Part shown: positions 35,040 through 47,010 of the stretch, piece after piece
Layout: every line of letters starts with the position of its first letter
Numbering within the stretch: the stretch's first letter is position 1
Source: Falciphora oryzae
Taxonomy: Eukaryota; Ascomycota; Sordariomycetes; Magnaporthales; Magnaporthaceae
Assembly: GCA_000733355.1 (NCBI GenBank)
Contig: JNVV01000008.1
Location: forward strand, 473,244-537,243
Length of the DNA: 64,000 nt
Reading direction: 5' to 3'
Notes under the pieces: generated by a model
The model's database searches: none
Seen by the model: the letters and a program-made list of their open reading frames with translations, nothing else
Told to the model about the DNA's origin: nothing
Translations under genes and position numbers: made by a program

Positions 35040-35490
35040 CTAAATCGGAAATGAGGCCAGCCCGGGGATAGTGACTCGTCGGACGAGGTCGCTTCTCATC
35101 AATTTGCAGCTGCAGAACTGCTCATTGACGGATTGTAGTGCTGAGGCCGGCAATTGCTTCCACCTCGGTTTGGAGGAGCTGTGCTCGGTCTTGGATCGGA
35201 TCAATGGACCTAGGCTGCGATTCTGCCAGGATGGCTACAGCTCGGCCGGTGCTTGCCGCAAATTTCACCGATCCCAGCCGCGCCTGCGCAGCTCCGCACT
35301 GGGCGCGGCGGGGAGGGGGCGTGCACTCAGACTTGGGTGTGGCTTTGCAGCACCCACTTCGCCATCCCTCACCGAGTTCAGCCTCATCGCGTTCTCAATT
35401 ATCAGAGCTCGGGCAGATCTTCCAACCCTCCGCACCTGCATCCCCTCCTCAGCCAGCGCTCCGAGAAAGAAGCAATAACCACACGCAGAG
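35040..35490. promoter_or_regulatory. Bidirectional promoter of EHD3/mS47 and SmD2
   Basis: 451 bp separate the two start codons. The plus-strand leader of SmD2 and the minus-strand leader of EHD3 must share this space. No recognised binding site stands out. Confidence 0.6.
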
Positions 35491-36169
35491 ATGGCCGACC
35501 CGAAGATACAGTAAGCTCTCCCTGATCCGTAGAACGCAAGCGAGAAATTTTCGCACTAACAAACCTCCCAGGGAGCTTCTCACGAAGCCGCGGAACGAGC
35601 TCACGTACGTCCTGTTGGCACCTTCATCTCAGCGCACCCGCCGGTCGCGTGCCACCGCGCCGAGGCCCTCCCACTCCACGTCGGCGCATCGACACCTTTT
35701 GCCGTCCAGCTAACTGACCCCAACGACTCACAGCGAGTACGAGATCGCACAGCTCGAGGAGCACGAGTTCAGCGCGGGGCCCCTCTCGATCCTCCAGACC
35801 GCCGTGCGCAGCCACGCCCAGGTGCTCATATCGATCCGCAACAACCGCAAGCTGCTCGCGCGCGTCAAGGCCTTCGACCGCCACTGCAACATGGTCCTAG
35901 AGAACGTCAAGGAGATGTGGACCGAGACGCCGCGGCTGGCGAACGGGAAGAAGGGCAGGCCAGTGAACAAGGACAGGTTCATTAGCAAAATGTACGGCAA
36001 TTTCCATCAACTCACCGCCCTTTTTGCGCTCGTCCTGCTTTCCAGCAGCTGGAAAGGCTTCTGTGCTCCTTTTCGCGGCGCTATGCTCCTACTGGGCTGC
36101 TGCTAACAGATCCGACTGCAATATAGGTTCCTAAGAGGAGACTCCGTGATTCTCGTTCTTCTCAGTTGA
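35491..36169 (+). CDS. SMD2: Small nuclear ribonucleoprotein SmD2
   Basis: A core Sm protein of the spliceosomal snRNP heptamer. Four exons: 35491-35510 (20 nt), 35572-35604 (33 nt), 35734-35991 and 36127-36169, giving 117 residues, the usual length. Both Sm motifs are present: Sm1 in [20 protein letters not shown] through [18 protein letters not shown], and Sm2 in the last exon as [14 protein letters not shown]. The final exon begins mid-codon (AT|G), which gives the conserved Met-Phe-Leu-Arg. The first two exons are very short, so automated callers may miss the true start. Confidence 0.95.
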
Positions 36170-36509
36170 TATCCATTAACTCACTTGGATTCTGGTTATT
36201 TCACGGTTCATGATGATAGGAGTCAGTGGCTCTTTATTTGTTCAGGGTCACCCTATTTCGGGCATCAAAAGGCGTTCACATCCACCAAAATTCCGAGGCC
36301 AAAACCGGCAGCAGCGTCCATTCTCTCACGGCTGAGGCTCCAGCATTCTCCATGCAAAGCGTCGAATGAAAGTGAAACGTGTGCCACCCAGGAAACGCTG
36401 GCTGGGTAGTTGTCCACAGCTACCAATCAACACAATGCCGATATTCTTACAACCAAGTCATCATATTGGTATCAGGGACGTATTCTTCTCCACTACTAAC
36501 TAGCGGCTC
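36170..36509. other. Convergent 3' region between SmD2 and dihydroxyacetone kinase
   Basis: 340 bp between facing stop codons with no gene; 3' UTRs are expected to meet here. Confidence 0.5.
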
Positions 36510-38488
36510 CTACTTCTCCTGCGGCAGCCCTGCCAAGCCCAAGAAGAAACTCGCCAGTCCCCATGCACCAGGGTCCGGTACCTGCTCGAACCCGGAGCCA
36601 CCCACGTAGACGGACCTGCCCAGGCTCGCCTGCATCCCCTTGGTGCTGTCGGCCCCGTCACGTGCTGCGAGCGTGGCCTTTGCAAGGTCGCCCGACTGGC
36701 CTAGAACCTCGACGAAGGGCTGGAGGGCGTCGACCAGTGTGCGGTCGCCGGGCCTGGCAGGCGTGTACGCGCTGAGGGCGTCGGAGCTGCGCTTGAGAGC
36801 CTCGGCCCAGACCTGCGGCGTCGCGGCGGTCGCCTTGTCGCGCGCCGCGACGTCCTTGAGGGCGCGCACGAGGGCGTTCAGGTAGATGGCGTAGAGGGCG
36901 CCCGAGGTGCCGTCCATGGACTTCTCGACGATGGCCACGATGTTGGCGACGTCGACGACGGCGTCGCCCGAAAGGGGCTTGCTGGCAAGGTGTTGGATGA
37001 CAGCTGCATAGGCTTGGGTTAGCTGTGCTTCTGGCTGTATTTGGGAGTGTTCACGGAAGACCATATAAGGCTGCCGCCGTTGATCTCCTTCACAAGGTGC
37101 ACATACCTTCAGCGCCCCTCTTCAGACCGATGCCACAGTCACCGTCCCCGACCACCGTGTCGTACTTGGTAACCTCGGGCTCCACAGAGATGACCCTCTC
37201 CAGCGCAGCCGTAAGCGCCTTCTGGGCTGCGGCGGCATCCATCTTGAGGCCGCTCGGCCGGACCTCCTTCTGCTCATCGGCCTTGCCCTCCCTTGTGGCC
37301 GAGTTCTCCGCACCCCACGACTCGGTCGAGATGGGGGCCGACCAGCCCGTCGCCTCGCAGGGGTCGTCGAGGAGCTGCACCAGGCTCACGCCGCCCTCGA
37401 TGCCCGTGTCGACGCTGGCGTCGAGCAGGGTGATGCTGAAGCCGTTCCCGTTGAGGCTCGTCATGTAGGTGCCGCTGAGGACCCTGACGGGCCGGATGCC
37501 CCACGTCTTCTCGAGCTGCGCCACCACCTCGGCCGTCACGCCGCCCATCTCTAGCACGCTGACGCCGCCGAGGTTGTTCACCATGAGCACCACCTTTGCG
37601 CTGCCGCTCGCGAGCTTCATAAAAGCCCGGTCCTGGTCCTTCTGGTCGAGCAGCTGGGCTAGCATACGCTCCACGAGGGCCGGCAGCTCGAGTCGGTCGC
37701 GCCCCGAGCCAGCCTCGTTGTGGATCCCCATGCCTACCTCGACCTCGCCATCGGCCAGCCCGTCCTCGTCGCCGCCGCCGGTCTTGCGGCCTGGCACGTG
37801 CACGTGCTCCAGGCTCGCGCCGACGCTGGCAATGCTTACCGCCGTCAGGCGAGCCACGCGAGCGACTTCGCCCAGCGAGGCGCCCCTGGCCGCCAGCGCG
37901 CCGCTAATCTTGTGCACGAGCACGGTGCCTGCGATGCCGCGGCGGCCCTGTGGTTGAATCAGCTGGTGCTCGCTATTGTGTGTTTTCGGGGCAAAGGGGA
38001 GTGTTGGAAAATAGGAGTGTGGTACTTACGACCTTGCCGCCACGCGCGCGGCCGACGCCCACGTCGTCGCCAACAACGACCATCTCGACGTCGACGCCCT
38101 GGGCGCGGGCCTTCTCGACGGCGACGCCAAAGTTGAGGATGTCGCCCGTGTAGTTCATGACGGTGACGAGCACGCCGCCCTTTTCGGCGCCGTGGTCGAC
38201 GCGGCCGGTGATGGCGGTGCGCACCTGCTCCGTCGACGGGCTGGCGAAGATGGTACCCGCCACGGCGGCCGACAGCAGCCCCCGCCCGACCATGCCCGCG
38301 AACGACGGCTCGTGGCCCGAGCCGCCGCCGCTGATGATGGCCACGGGCTGCTGCCGTTTTGCGTCTGGGCGCAGGTACACGATCTTGTTCTCCTCGTCCA
38401 GCGCGGTCGTTGGGTTGGTCAGCGTCACGGCGCGCAGGGCCGTGTTGACCAGCAGGGTCGGGTCGTTGATGAAGTGCCTGGTCGACAT
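36510..38488 (-). CDS. DAK1: Dihydroxyacetone kinase (ATP-dependent, DhaK-DhaL fusion)
   Basis: Phosphorylates dihydroxyacetone using ATP, linking glycerol breakdown and detoxification to glycolysis; probably cytosolic. Exons 38488-38030, 37947-37107 and 37003-36510 join in frame (597 residues). The N-terminal DhaK domain has GGGSGHEPSFAGMVGRG with an active-site His59, and VGMGIHNEAGSG, whose His is the residue that covalently binds the substrate. The C-terminal DhaL domain has the Asp-rich ATP/Mg loop VVGDGDCGIGLKRGAEG and MDGTSGALYAIYLNAL. The protein keeps both domains and all motifs I looked for. DAK1 and DAK2 cannot be told apart here. Confidence 0.94.
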
Positions 38489-39352
38489 GGTGACGACTTT
38501 TTGGCGCGCGGAGGTCCCTTGGTTGGTTTACAGGAGGGGTGGTTTCTGTGATGCCTTCTGGCTGGTCTTGGTACCCCCTGCGTTGAATAGTACGTGGTAG
38601 TTGAAGCTAGTCGCGCGTCAAAACCAAAAGATCACTTGCATCTGGCTTAGGTCACACGATCCTCCATCTCCCCTCTTCATGAAAGGCCTCAACGAGGAGA
38701 TGGGCCGCATTATATCCCAGGTAGCCTTCCCAGCCAACCAACAGGTACCTGTACCTGTGGCACCCGGCAGCTCGGAAAAGTGTTGGCAGGTGGTGGCATG
38801 ACGACTGATGCGGGGGAGGCTCCTCACTCGGCGAGAAGGTCGGTCGGGGAGCTCCTGCCGAATTTCGGGCCTAGGTCTTCGGGGCCACCCAAGGATGCGG
38901 GGTTGACCCCCAATGTGGTTATGGGGCTTGGGAGCCAGCGGTAAAACTTACTCTAATTGGCAGGTAAGTTTGAGCACATATCCGATCATAAAAACCACAC
39001 ACAACACCCGAGTGATCCCAACTCCTTTATTGACACTAGAGACCCGTCCAAGCCCAAAGATTGAAGCACGCCTAGAGCCACTCCATCAGAGTTTAGCCCA
39101 AATGATGCCTCGATGAACGAAGGCTTGCATTCGAAGCCCATTTGCCCCTCGAAGAAAACGCTATGCTATTCATGACGGCCATGCTGTGGCTATGCTAAAA
39201 TCATCGACTATAAAATTGTACACGTCTAACCCAGACAGGTTGGGGTTAAAAAAAAAAACCAAAAACCCCCAGCCATCGGATCTTACATCTCACAACCGGG
39301 GTATCCAAGAAGCGAAAAAGGAGAAGGGGGGCGGAGAAGGAGAACACCCGCT
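38489..39352. promoter_or_regulatory. Upstream region of dihydroxyacetone kinase
   Basis: 865 bp between the kinase start and the GH76 stop. It holds a perfect 12-bp palindrome ACAGGTACCTGT at 38741-38752, followed by a further ACCTGT. No gene is supported. Confidence 0.5.
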
Positions 39353-40941
39353 CTACATTATCAGGAAGATGCTGAAGCCCGTGATGCTCAGCGCAAGCGC
39401 CGACGTCACGAACCCGGCCGCGACCTTGTCGCCCGTCGTGACGGGCGCGAACTGCACCTCCTTCTTCTCTTGCAGGCCGGCGTTGACGTCGCCCTGGGAC
39501 GTGCCGCCGGTGGCGCCCGTGACGGGCACGAACGACGCCGGCGGCTCGTCGTTGCCGCCACCACCGGCGGCGCCTCCGCCCTGGTTGCCTCCCCCGTTCC
39601 CCCCACGGCCGCCGCCGTTCCCGCCGCCCGGCGCGGCCGTGCTCTCCCTGGGGAGGGCGAGCGTGTACATGAGCGCGCCCAGGGCGTTCATCTGCTCGCC
39701 GACGCCGACGTCGCCGTCAAAGGCCGGCACGCCGGGCGCCTGGACCCAGCTGAAGCCGCACGCTGTTCCCGGCACGCCCTTGAAGCCGGCCGGGGGGTTG
39801 CCGCTGCAGGCGCTCGGCACGAGCGCGGCGTGGCCGCGGAGCTGCTTGGAGATGCGCTCGGCCGTGAAGGGGGCCAGGACCGCCGTCCCCGCCATCCAGC
39901 GCGTCAGGTAGCCCTTGAAGGAGCGCTGGTCGTTGTTGCACAGGTTGACGCCCTCGCAGGCGGGCTCGAACATGGCGGTGCCGTTGAAGAAGATCTCACT
40001 GTTGCGGTTCACGATGCCGTCGACGCGCCTGCGCCACTTGTCGGCGCCCGTGATGTTGTACATGAAGGCGGAGCCGTGCAGGAAGATGCCCGCGTTGTAG
40101 GACCACTGGATGACGTCGTGCTTGGTGCAGTTGGCGCCGCCCTCGACCGAGGCGCCGTCGTAGATGTCGTAGTCGGGCGAGATGAGCTGGACCGACTCCT
40201 GCCAGTCCCACACGCGCTCGGCCCACTCGGCGTACGTCTGGTTGCCCGTGAAGCGGGCCAGGCGCGCGGCCAGGTTGAAGAAACAGCCGTTGGAGATGGA
40301 GTTCTTGTAGTTGAAGCCGTTGTTGAAGGTGAAGATCTGCCACCGCAGGCCGCCGCCGCACGTGGCCGTGTCCCAACGCGTGACGTACTGGTTGAAGACG
40401 GCCTGGGCGAGCGCGAGCCACTGCGCCTGGCCCGGCGGGGGGTCCGGGAACCTGTTCTCGGCGGCGCTCATGGCCGCCAGGGCCCAGAAGCCCTGGTCGT
40501 CGTTTCCTTCGGTCTTGGTCTGGTTCTTCGGCATGAAATCCCTGAGCTCGCCAGCCTGATGCAGCATTGCCTGCGTCGTGACGTCGTTATATGTCTTATC
40601 CCCCGTCAGGAACTGGTAGTCGATCAGAGTTCCAAACATGGCACCGGCCTCCCACCCTGTTGGCGCGTGCTTATCAGTCGAATAGTCCCCCTCTCAGGGG
40701 AGAAACGTGCCTGATGGCGTGAGTGAGGGTAGAGCAACCCACAGTAGTATGGGTCTGGCAGGTTACCAGGGACATCTCCCGTATTATTTCCAGTGTAGTA
40801 CTTCATTAAACCAAACGCAACGGTGCTCGCCGCTGCCCTAACCGAACTGGGGTTGTTTATGTCAACTTGTATGGCAGCGTTGGCCACTGGCAGCTGCGTC
40901 AGGAGGCATACTGCCGCGGCGGCTCGTCTTAATAACCTCAT
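39353..40941 (-). CDS. GH76 mannan endo-1,6-alpha-mannosidase, DCW1/DFG5 family, GPI-anchored
   Basis: A cell-surface enzyme thought to cross-link GPI proteins into the wall by acting on the GPI mannan core. Exons 40941-40743 and 40656-39353 join in frame across a split Trp codon (500 residues). The N-terminus MRLLRRAAAAVCLLTQLPVA reads as a signal peptide. The GH76 catalytic Asp pair is Asp119-Asp120 in TEGNDDQGFWAL. Several N-glycosylation sequons occur (NQT, NCT, NIT, NGT). The C-terminus has a Gly/Asn-rich linker and ends in a hydrophobic tail (ALSITGFSIFLIM), as expected for GPI attachment. Fungi carry several paralogues, so DCW1 versus DFG5 is left open. Confidence 0.92.
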
Positions 40942-42456
40942 GGCGGAGGACTGTGAAGTGTAGGGTCGAAATGGACTGGAAAACGGAAACGGCAGTGACG
41001 GATTCGGCAACGCGGCACGAGACTCGGATCTCAAGTGGCTGCCTGGGTCATGCTCTGGCCGATATAGATCGCGAAACGCAAACGAATGTCCCGAAGGCCG
41101 GATTAGTGTATAGGGGGCACTGTCCAGCAATGGTGTCAAGAGGTGATATATCGTCGTCTTCGCTGTCGCCGGGACGCGGGCCTAAGGAAAAGGAAAGGAT
41201 ATAGGAAAAACGGCCGACTCGTCCAGGAGCAAGCAAAATGCAAAGGCAACAGCAAAAGAGACGAGAGGAAAAAAAGGAAAACAAAAAAGAAAGAACGTTT
41301 GCTTCAAGGCTCCATGTTACGAGGGTGAACACACAAACTGTCTAACAAACAGACAGCGGCGTCGAGCCTTTGAGTGGTACCGGAAGAAGAACGGGACGGC
41401 AGAAGGAAAGGAGAAAGAGAAAACAAAAAAGGCCAAAGCGAGAATGCACTCCCGCAAGCGAACCGGGTGCGGGTGGGCGGCGATGGAGATCGACGGGACG
41501 TCAAAAGGTCGCCATTTTTGGGGCCACATGGCAAGGGAGCCTCCAGAATCCAGGCCTGGCACCCTGGCATCCTGGCACCCTGTCCTGCGCCCCCGGTCGC
41601 TGGGCGCTTGCGTTTACGAAGAGCTACTGCGGCAAGATGCTGAGCCTGCTTGGCCTGGGCAAGAAAAAACCCCGGGCGCTGCTGCGGCGGACACATCCCC
41701 CAGTCTGGAGGCTAAAGCTTCGACGCGCGGTTGCGGGTTGCAAGCGAGGCGGGCATCCTTGGCCGGAGTGCCAAGTTTGAAACATCTCGAGTCGGAGCTT
41801 TGCTTGATGCCGCGGTCGGTGGCGCCCCTCCCGCCGTCTCCCCCTGGAACCTTACGTAGCCACTGGCTTCGCCGATCCGTTTTCCCGCCCGTCCGAAGGT
41901 CAGTGGAGGGGCCCTTTTTGCTGATGCATGTAGGTTAATCCCGTGTTATTTCATTTTGCGCGAAACCACGGACGTTGAAGTATCGTGTCGTCCCTTTTGT
42001 TTTTTTTGCGCAGAAAAAGAAGGTGTGGCTTTCCGTCATCCACGTCATGCAAAAGCCCCAAATCTCGCATGCCTGAACCGAATGGCTGGAAGAGCGTGCG
42101 GGCAGCACGAGCCCTGCGACTCATGCAGGTGCCGTCTTTCTGTGCATTGGCAGGGGCGCAGGGATGGGGCTCCGAGGGGCTAGGCCAAAAATGGCTGCGG
42201 AGTGGTCCAGAACCGGCAAAGTTGGCGCCTGCCAAGTGAGAGGCGAGTTCGAGCAGCCCCAAGGCCTGAGAGCGTGATCGACGAGGGTCGTGAAAACGTT
42301 CACGTCTGTTTCCTCGCCAAGACTCTGCAAGCCATCTTGGACGACTCGGCGTGTGCGTCCTGACAGAAAAGGCAGCTCCCACCATCCATGTGTGCACCGA
42401 GGGGCAGAAAAATGGTATCAATTCCCGCCCATCTACCAGTTGCAAACTTGACTCTC

Positions 42457-42491
<35 letters not shown>

Positions 42492-42612
42492 GTTTCCCAA
42501 CTCCGATCACTACCCAGACGCTGGGGCAAGCGCCTCCCGGAGCTCCCAAACCAATAGTCCCCACGATCCCGAAACGACTCCAGGAGAACCTACTGCGTGT
42601 TCCAGACGTGGC
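40942..42612. other. Intergenic: GH76 promoter and SET/NAP 3' region
   Basis: 1.67 kb. It contains a purine-rich stretch at about 41170-41300 (plus strand; a pyrimidine-rich leader for the minus-strand GH76 gene) and a T31 tract at 42460-42490. No gene is supported. Confidence 0.45.
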
Positions 42613-43839
42613 TCAGTTCTTCTGCTTCTGCTTCTTCACCGGCGGCTGGTCTGCCGTCAGAGTCGAAGCGTCCTCCATGTCCTCGTCGACGGACTCGTAG
42701 TCCATGTCGCTGCCATCATCCTGCTCCTGGGCCGCCACTATACTCGCAAGTTGCGACGTTAGCACGCATCCAGAAAGAGGGGGATGGGTGCAGAAGCGTG
42801 GCAAATGCAAGCAGCACGGTGCCAAGGCTACGTCAGGGGAGGGGGTCACTTACGGAAGTACTTGATGGCATCCTGCCAGAGGTCCTCGACAATGCAGACG
42901 GCGAGCTCGTCACCGCCTGGGAAAATCTCGAGAGGATCTTCGTCGTCATCATCCTCGTCCTCCTCCTCGTCGGCGTCGTCCTCGTCCGGGATCTCCTTGC
43001 CCTCGGCCCGGAGGCGCCGGTGCTCCTTCTCCTTCTCAGTCTGCAGGCGGCTCTCCTCGGCCGAGACGTTCTTGCCGCGGTAGCCGAACCAGGCGAAGAA
43101 GCTGACGCCGCCCGAGCCGCCCGACTCCTCGAGCTTCTTCTGGAGCGCCTTCTCGGAGGCCGTCAGCTCCTTCTTGTCTTTCGAGGCGGCGGCGCCCGAC
43201 TTCTGGTCCTCGTCCCAGACCGTCTTGACGGCGGCCAGCAGGCCGTTGGTGAGGTCCTTGCCCTCCTTCCACTTGAGGTTGACGGGCTCGCTGACCAGGC
43301 CGGACCAGGAGCCGCCCTTGGCGCGGCGGTACCAGAACTTCTTCTCGACTGTCTTGTCCTCGAAGTGGTCGTTGTCGCCAAACTCGAACTTGATGGAAAC
43401 GCTGCGCGGGTCGCCGTTGGCGGGGTCGGCAGCGTCGCCCTCGATCTCGAAGTGCGAGACGTGGATCGACTTGAGCGCGGCCATGAGCAGGGCCGCGTCG
43501 GTCGGCTGGACGTACTCGTCCACGTCGGGCGGCGCCTGCTCGAAGACGAGGGGCCAGAAGTTGGGGATGCCCGCGACCACCTTTGCGCGCTTCTCGTAGA
43601 TGGGCTTGTTGAGCTTCACCTGGTGACGGACTGGATAGGGAGCCGCGGTCAGACAGAGTCGTCTGGCTTTGGGCGCAAAAAAAAAAAAAAAAACAGGTAA
43701 CAAACGGGCGCTCTCAGGAACATCAGAGATGGGACTTACTGATCTCGACCTCGGTCTCGTCGAATGCCTCCTGGATCTCGAAGAGCTGCTCGAAGGTAAC
43801 CGAGCTATCCTCGAGCTGGAGATCTAACGCGGAAGCCAT
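42613..43839 (-). CDS. SET/TAF-I-type nucleosome assembly protein (NAP family)
   Basis: A predicted histone chaperone of the NAP superfamily, closest in look to SET/TAF-I. Exons 43839-43740, 43630-42854 and 42737-42613 join in frame (333 residues). The N-terminal dimerisation helix begins in exon 1 (EQLFEIQEAFDETEVEI) and continues in exon 2 (RHQVKLNKPIYEKRAKVV). The earmuff domain follows with IPNFWPLVF, FEDKTVEKKFWYRR and SFFAWFGYRG. A long acidic tract (DEDDADEEEDEDDDDEDP) precedes the C-terminal helix (ELAVCIVEDLWQDAIKYF). The last exon adds a second acidic tail and a Lys-rich end (PPVKKQKQKN) that may act as a nuclear signal. Intron 1 contains an A18 run (T-rich on the coding strand). 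Confidence 0.9.
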
Positions 43840-45288
43840 GGCTGTGAGGTGTGTTGTGATGAGTAGGGGTAGATTCCGATCTCTGACGAACGGTTGTGAG
43901 GTAGGGCGTTTGTGAAAAAGTTGCGACGAAAAGTGAAAAGGGCTATCAGCAACTTTTCCCGCGGACTTTTTTTTTTTTTTCTTTTTCTTTTATTTCCCTC
44001 CCTCCCCTTGGCTTTTTTTTTTTTTCTCCCCCTCAAATCTTTTTTAAGCGTTTGCATGTGCAACTCCATCACAGATACTATGGGGGTAGACGGCACAGTG
44101 AGCTAAGCTGCCGCTGCAAATGATGATTGGTTGAAGCGCTGGGAAGATGCCTGCCAAGGGCTTGCAGCTTCACCGCTTGTGAGCCCCAAAACCCTTCTAG
44201 AAGCCTGGTTGATCCAGGGGCGCACGCCAGCGGCGCCAGAAAGCCCGGTACCTGGTTCATTTCGGTTGTCCCTCGTGGGCGAAAGATTTTTTTTTTTCTT
44301 TCCCCCTCCCTCTTCCCATACTTTTATTTCCACGATTTTCATAGTGGTCGAACGGCTCGAGACATTGACGCCACCCTCCGGGATCGGTAACCCCGCTATG
44401 CTGTGATGCGGTCATCATTTGCCCCTCCATGTTGCCCATGCCCGTTTGCTAGTCTAGCGAAATACACCGGGATACGCGTGTGCGCGTCTACGGAGAAGAA
44501 GAAGAAAAAAAAACAGCCTGTGGTTTTCACGGGAAAGGGACCAACGCTGGACTTTTTTTTTTTTTTTTTTTTTCCCCGCGGTTGTTAGAAGGTGACATGC
44601 ATTCATCTCATCTTCCCGCCTGCCCAGACCTTTTATCCAGGTCCCGTGATATGCGCCGTTTCCATCTGGTCCCAAAAACCAGACGGCTGGGTTTTTCTGG
44701 GCTGCCTTTCGGTGAGCTTACGCCCGGGAGTTCAATTAGCCCTGAAGTCAGGGTCCTCGCCCGCCTCAACTCCCAGCCTAGTCCGTTATCGGTGCCCTGC
44801 AGCTCCCTCTCTGTTCGTGATCTCCCAATTTTTCCCGCTCATGACTAAACGATTCCGCTATCTAGCCTGCAACCGAGTTACGATGGGGTAATACCGCCGC
44901 AACTCCTGGTTCTTTTCGGCCGTCGGTCCTGGAATTCTGTGGAGAGCCAGCCGGACCCGGGGTCCCACTGGGCGGCAGTCGCCCTGGTGAATTTCGGTTG
45001 GAAGTCCAGTTGAAAAAGGGCCAAGGGCCCAAGCAAAAAGAGGCTTGAAGGGTTGGCGTGGCTGTTGTTTCTCTGATGCTATTGCTCGAAACTGAGATAA
45101 GCAAATTACCCTAGAGCCAGCAAGATACACCATATTCGGTCTTGTTCATCCACTACACACACGCCCGTCCCATACGTTTTTGGCCGAGCGAGCGCTCCAT
45201 ACCGGTCCCAGATTCCGGAGCTTACTACCAAGGAACGCCGCTTCTCCCCCACGCCCCACCGCCTCCGATCTCATCTCCTTCCAACGAG
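43840..45288. promoter_or_regulatory. Divergent promoter region of SET/NAP and asparaginase genes, with poly-T tracts
   Basis: 1.45 kb between divergent starts. At least four long T runs lie at about 43967-43980, 44015-44027, 44287-44298 and 44556-44573. Poly(dA:dT) tracts are known to exclude nucleosomes in fungal promoters. No gene is supported. Confidence 0.5.
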
Positions 45289-47010
45289 ATGGCCAGCGGA
45301 CACACGGCAATGGGGCCTAGCGCCCCGGGACGGACGAGCCCCAAGTCTTCATATCCGGAATCTCGCGTCCTTATCATTATCACGGGCGGCACCATTTGCA
45401 TGCAGCCGTCCGAGGATGGCTTAGTCCCTGTTAATGGCTTTCTGGAGCATGCTATGGCCCCGCGGCCGTCCTTCAATGACCTGTCTCCTGGTCAAGGTAG
45501 GAGAACTCCAAGGATTCTGTCTGCCATTCTTTGATGCTTGTAGACTTACACGAGACGGCACACAGGGAACGAGCTCCACGCCTACCACAATGGCAAGATG
45601 CTCAGTCTCCCCAGTCTCAGGACCCCCCTGAGCTCATACTCGAGGCACATCCGATACTGTGCCTTGGAGTTCAACCCGCTGCTGGACTCCAGCTCTATTT
45701 CGTCTTCCGGCTGGGCCGAGATTGCCCAGACGGTGAAGGAGAACTACCGGCTATTCGACGGGTTCGTCGTGCTCCATGGCACCGACTCGCTGGCCTACTC
45801 AGCTTCTGCTCTGTCCTTTATGATGTCCGACCTCGGCAAGCCTGTCATCCTCACGGGCTCCCAGGCGTCCATCTTTGCCCTGCAGTCGGATGCGACCGAC
45901 AACTTGTTGGGATCATTGATCATTGCAGGAACCTTTATCATCCCCGAGGTCTGCCTCTTCTTCCACCACACCCTCTACCGCGGTAACCGAACCACCAAGG
46001 TCTCGGCATCGGCATTTGCGGCCTTCGACAGCCCCAACTTCCCGCCCCTTGCCAAGGTGACGAGCCTGGGCGTCGACGTCAACTGGTCTCTGGTGCGCCG
46101 GCCTACTAGGATCGCGGGCTTCCAGGTTAAGACTTACCTTGACACTCAGCATGTCGCCTGCATCCGCATCTTCCCCGGCATCAAGCCCGAGATGCTGGAT
46201 TCGGTCCTGCATGTGGCTGGCCTCAAGGGTCTCATCCTCGAGACCTTTGGCATGGGTAACGCCCCTGGAGGCATCGACGGCAGTTTCACAAAGGTCATCC
46301 GCTCGGCCGTGGAGCGCGGTATTGTGGTGATCAACGTCAGCCAGTGCACCAACGGCTTCGTGTCGCCGCTGTACGCCCCCGGCACGGCCCTGGGCCGGGC
46401 GGGTGTTGTTTTCGGCCAGGACCTGACGACTGAGGGCGCGTTGACCAAGCTCTCGTACCTGCTTGCGCTCGAGGGCCTCACACATACCGAGATAGTGGGT
46501 ATGATGGCGCAGTCGCTGAGGGGCGAGATGACCGAGTCGGCGCACCCAACCTTCTCCCATCCTGGCGACAACTTCCTGGAAGGACGATCGCGCGAAAACT
46601 CCATCAGCGCGGGCCTCAAGAGCCCACTATCAGTGGCGGAGACTCGTTTCACAGAGCTGGGGTACGCGATCCAGAACGGCGACCTGACCAGGGTGCGGGA
46701 GATGCTGGGGAGCGACGAGGCGACTGGCCAGCAGCTGCTCAAGCGGTCTGACTACGCGGGCAACACGGCGGTGCACCTGGCGGCGGTGGGCCCGGCGACC
46801 GAGGTCCTGCGGGATCTGCTGATGAGGGGCGCGAGCGTGCATGTGCGCAACCGTGCCAACAACACCCCTCTCTTCCTGGCCGAGAAGATGGGCAACAGCG
46901 GCTGCGTCGAGCTGCTGAGGGAGGCGGGCGCGCACCTGACCGAGTACGAGGCCGAGCAGCAGAAGAGCCAGCAGCCGTCTCCCAAGAGGCAGAAGACGGA
47001 GACGAACTAG
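45289..47010 (+). CDS. L-asparaginase with C-terminal ankyrin repeats
   Basis: Predicted to hydrolyse L-asparagine to aspartate and ammonia in the cytosol. Exons 45289-45496 and 45566-47010 give 550 residues. The N-terminal type I/II asparaginase domain shows the first catalytic motif VLIIITGGTICM with nucleophile Thr32, the second motif VVLHGTDSLAYSASALS, then LTGSQASI and LKGLILETFGMGNAPG. After about residue 415 two to three ankyrin repeats follow (DYAGNTAVHLAAVGPATEVL and RANNTPLFLAEKMGNSGCVE). This domain order matches the animal 60-kDa lysophospholipase/asparaginase type. No signal peptide is seen. The last residues (PSPKRQKTETN) include a basic patch. Confidence 0.93.

Noticed and set aside
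39470..40714. 414-codon plus-strand ORF opposite the GH76 gene
   Set aside because: Antisense shadow created by high GC3 in the mannanase gene; translation is Ala/Arg/Val-rich without motifs.
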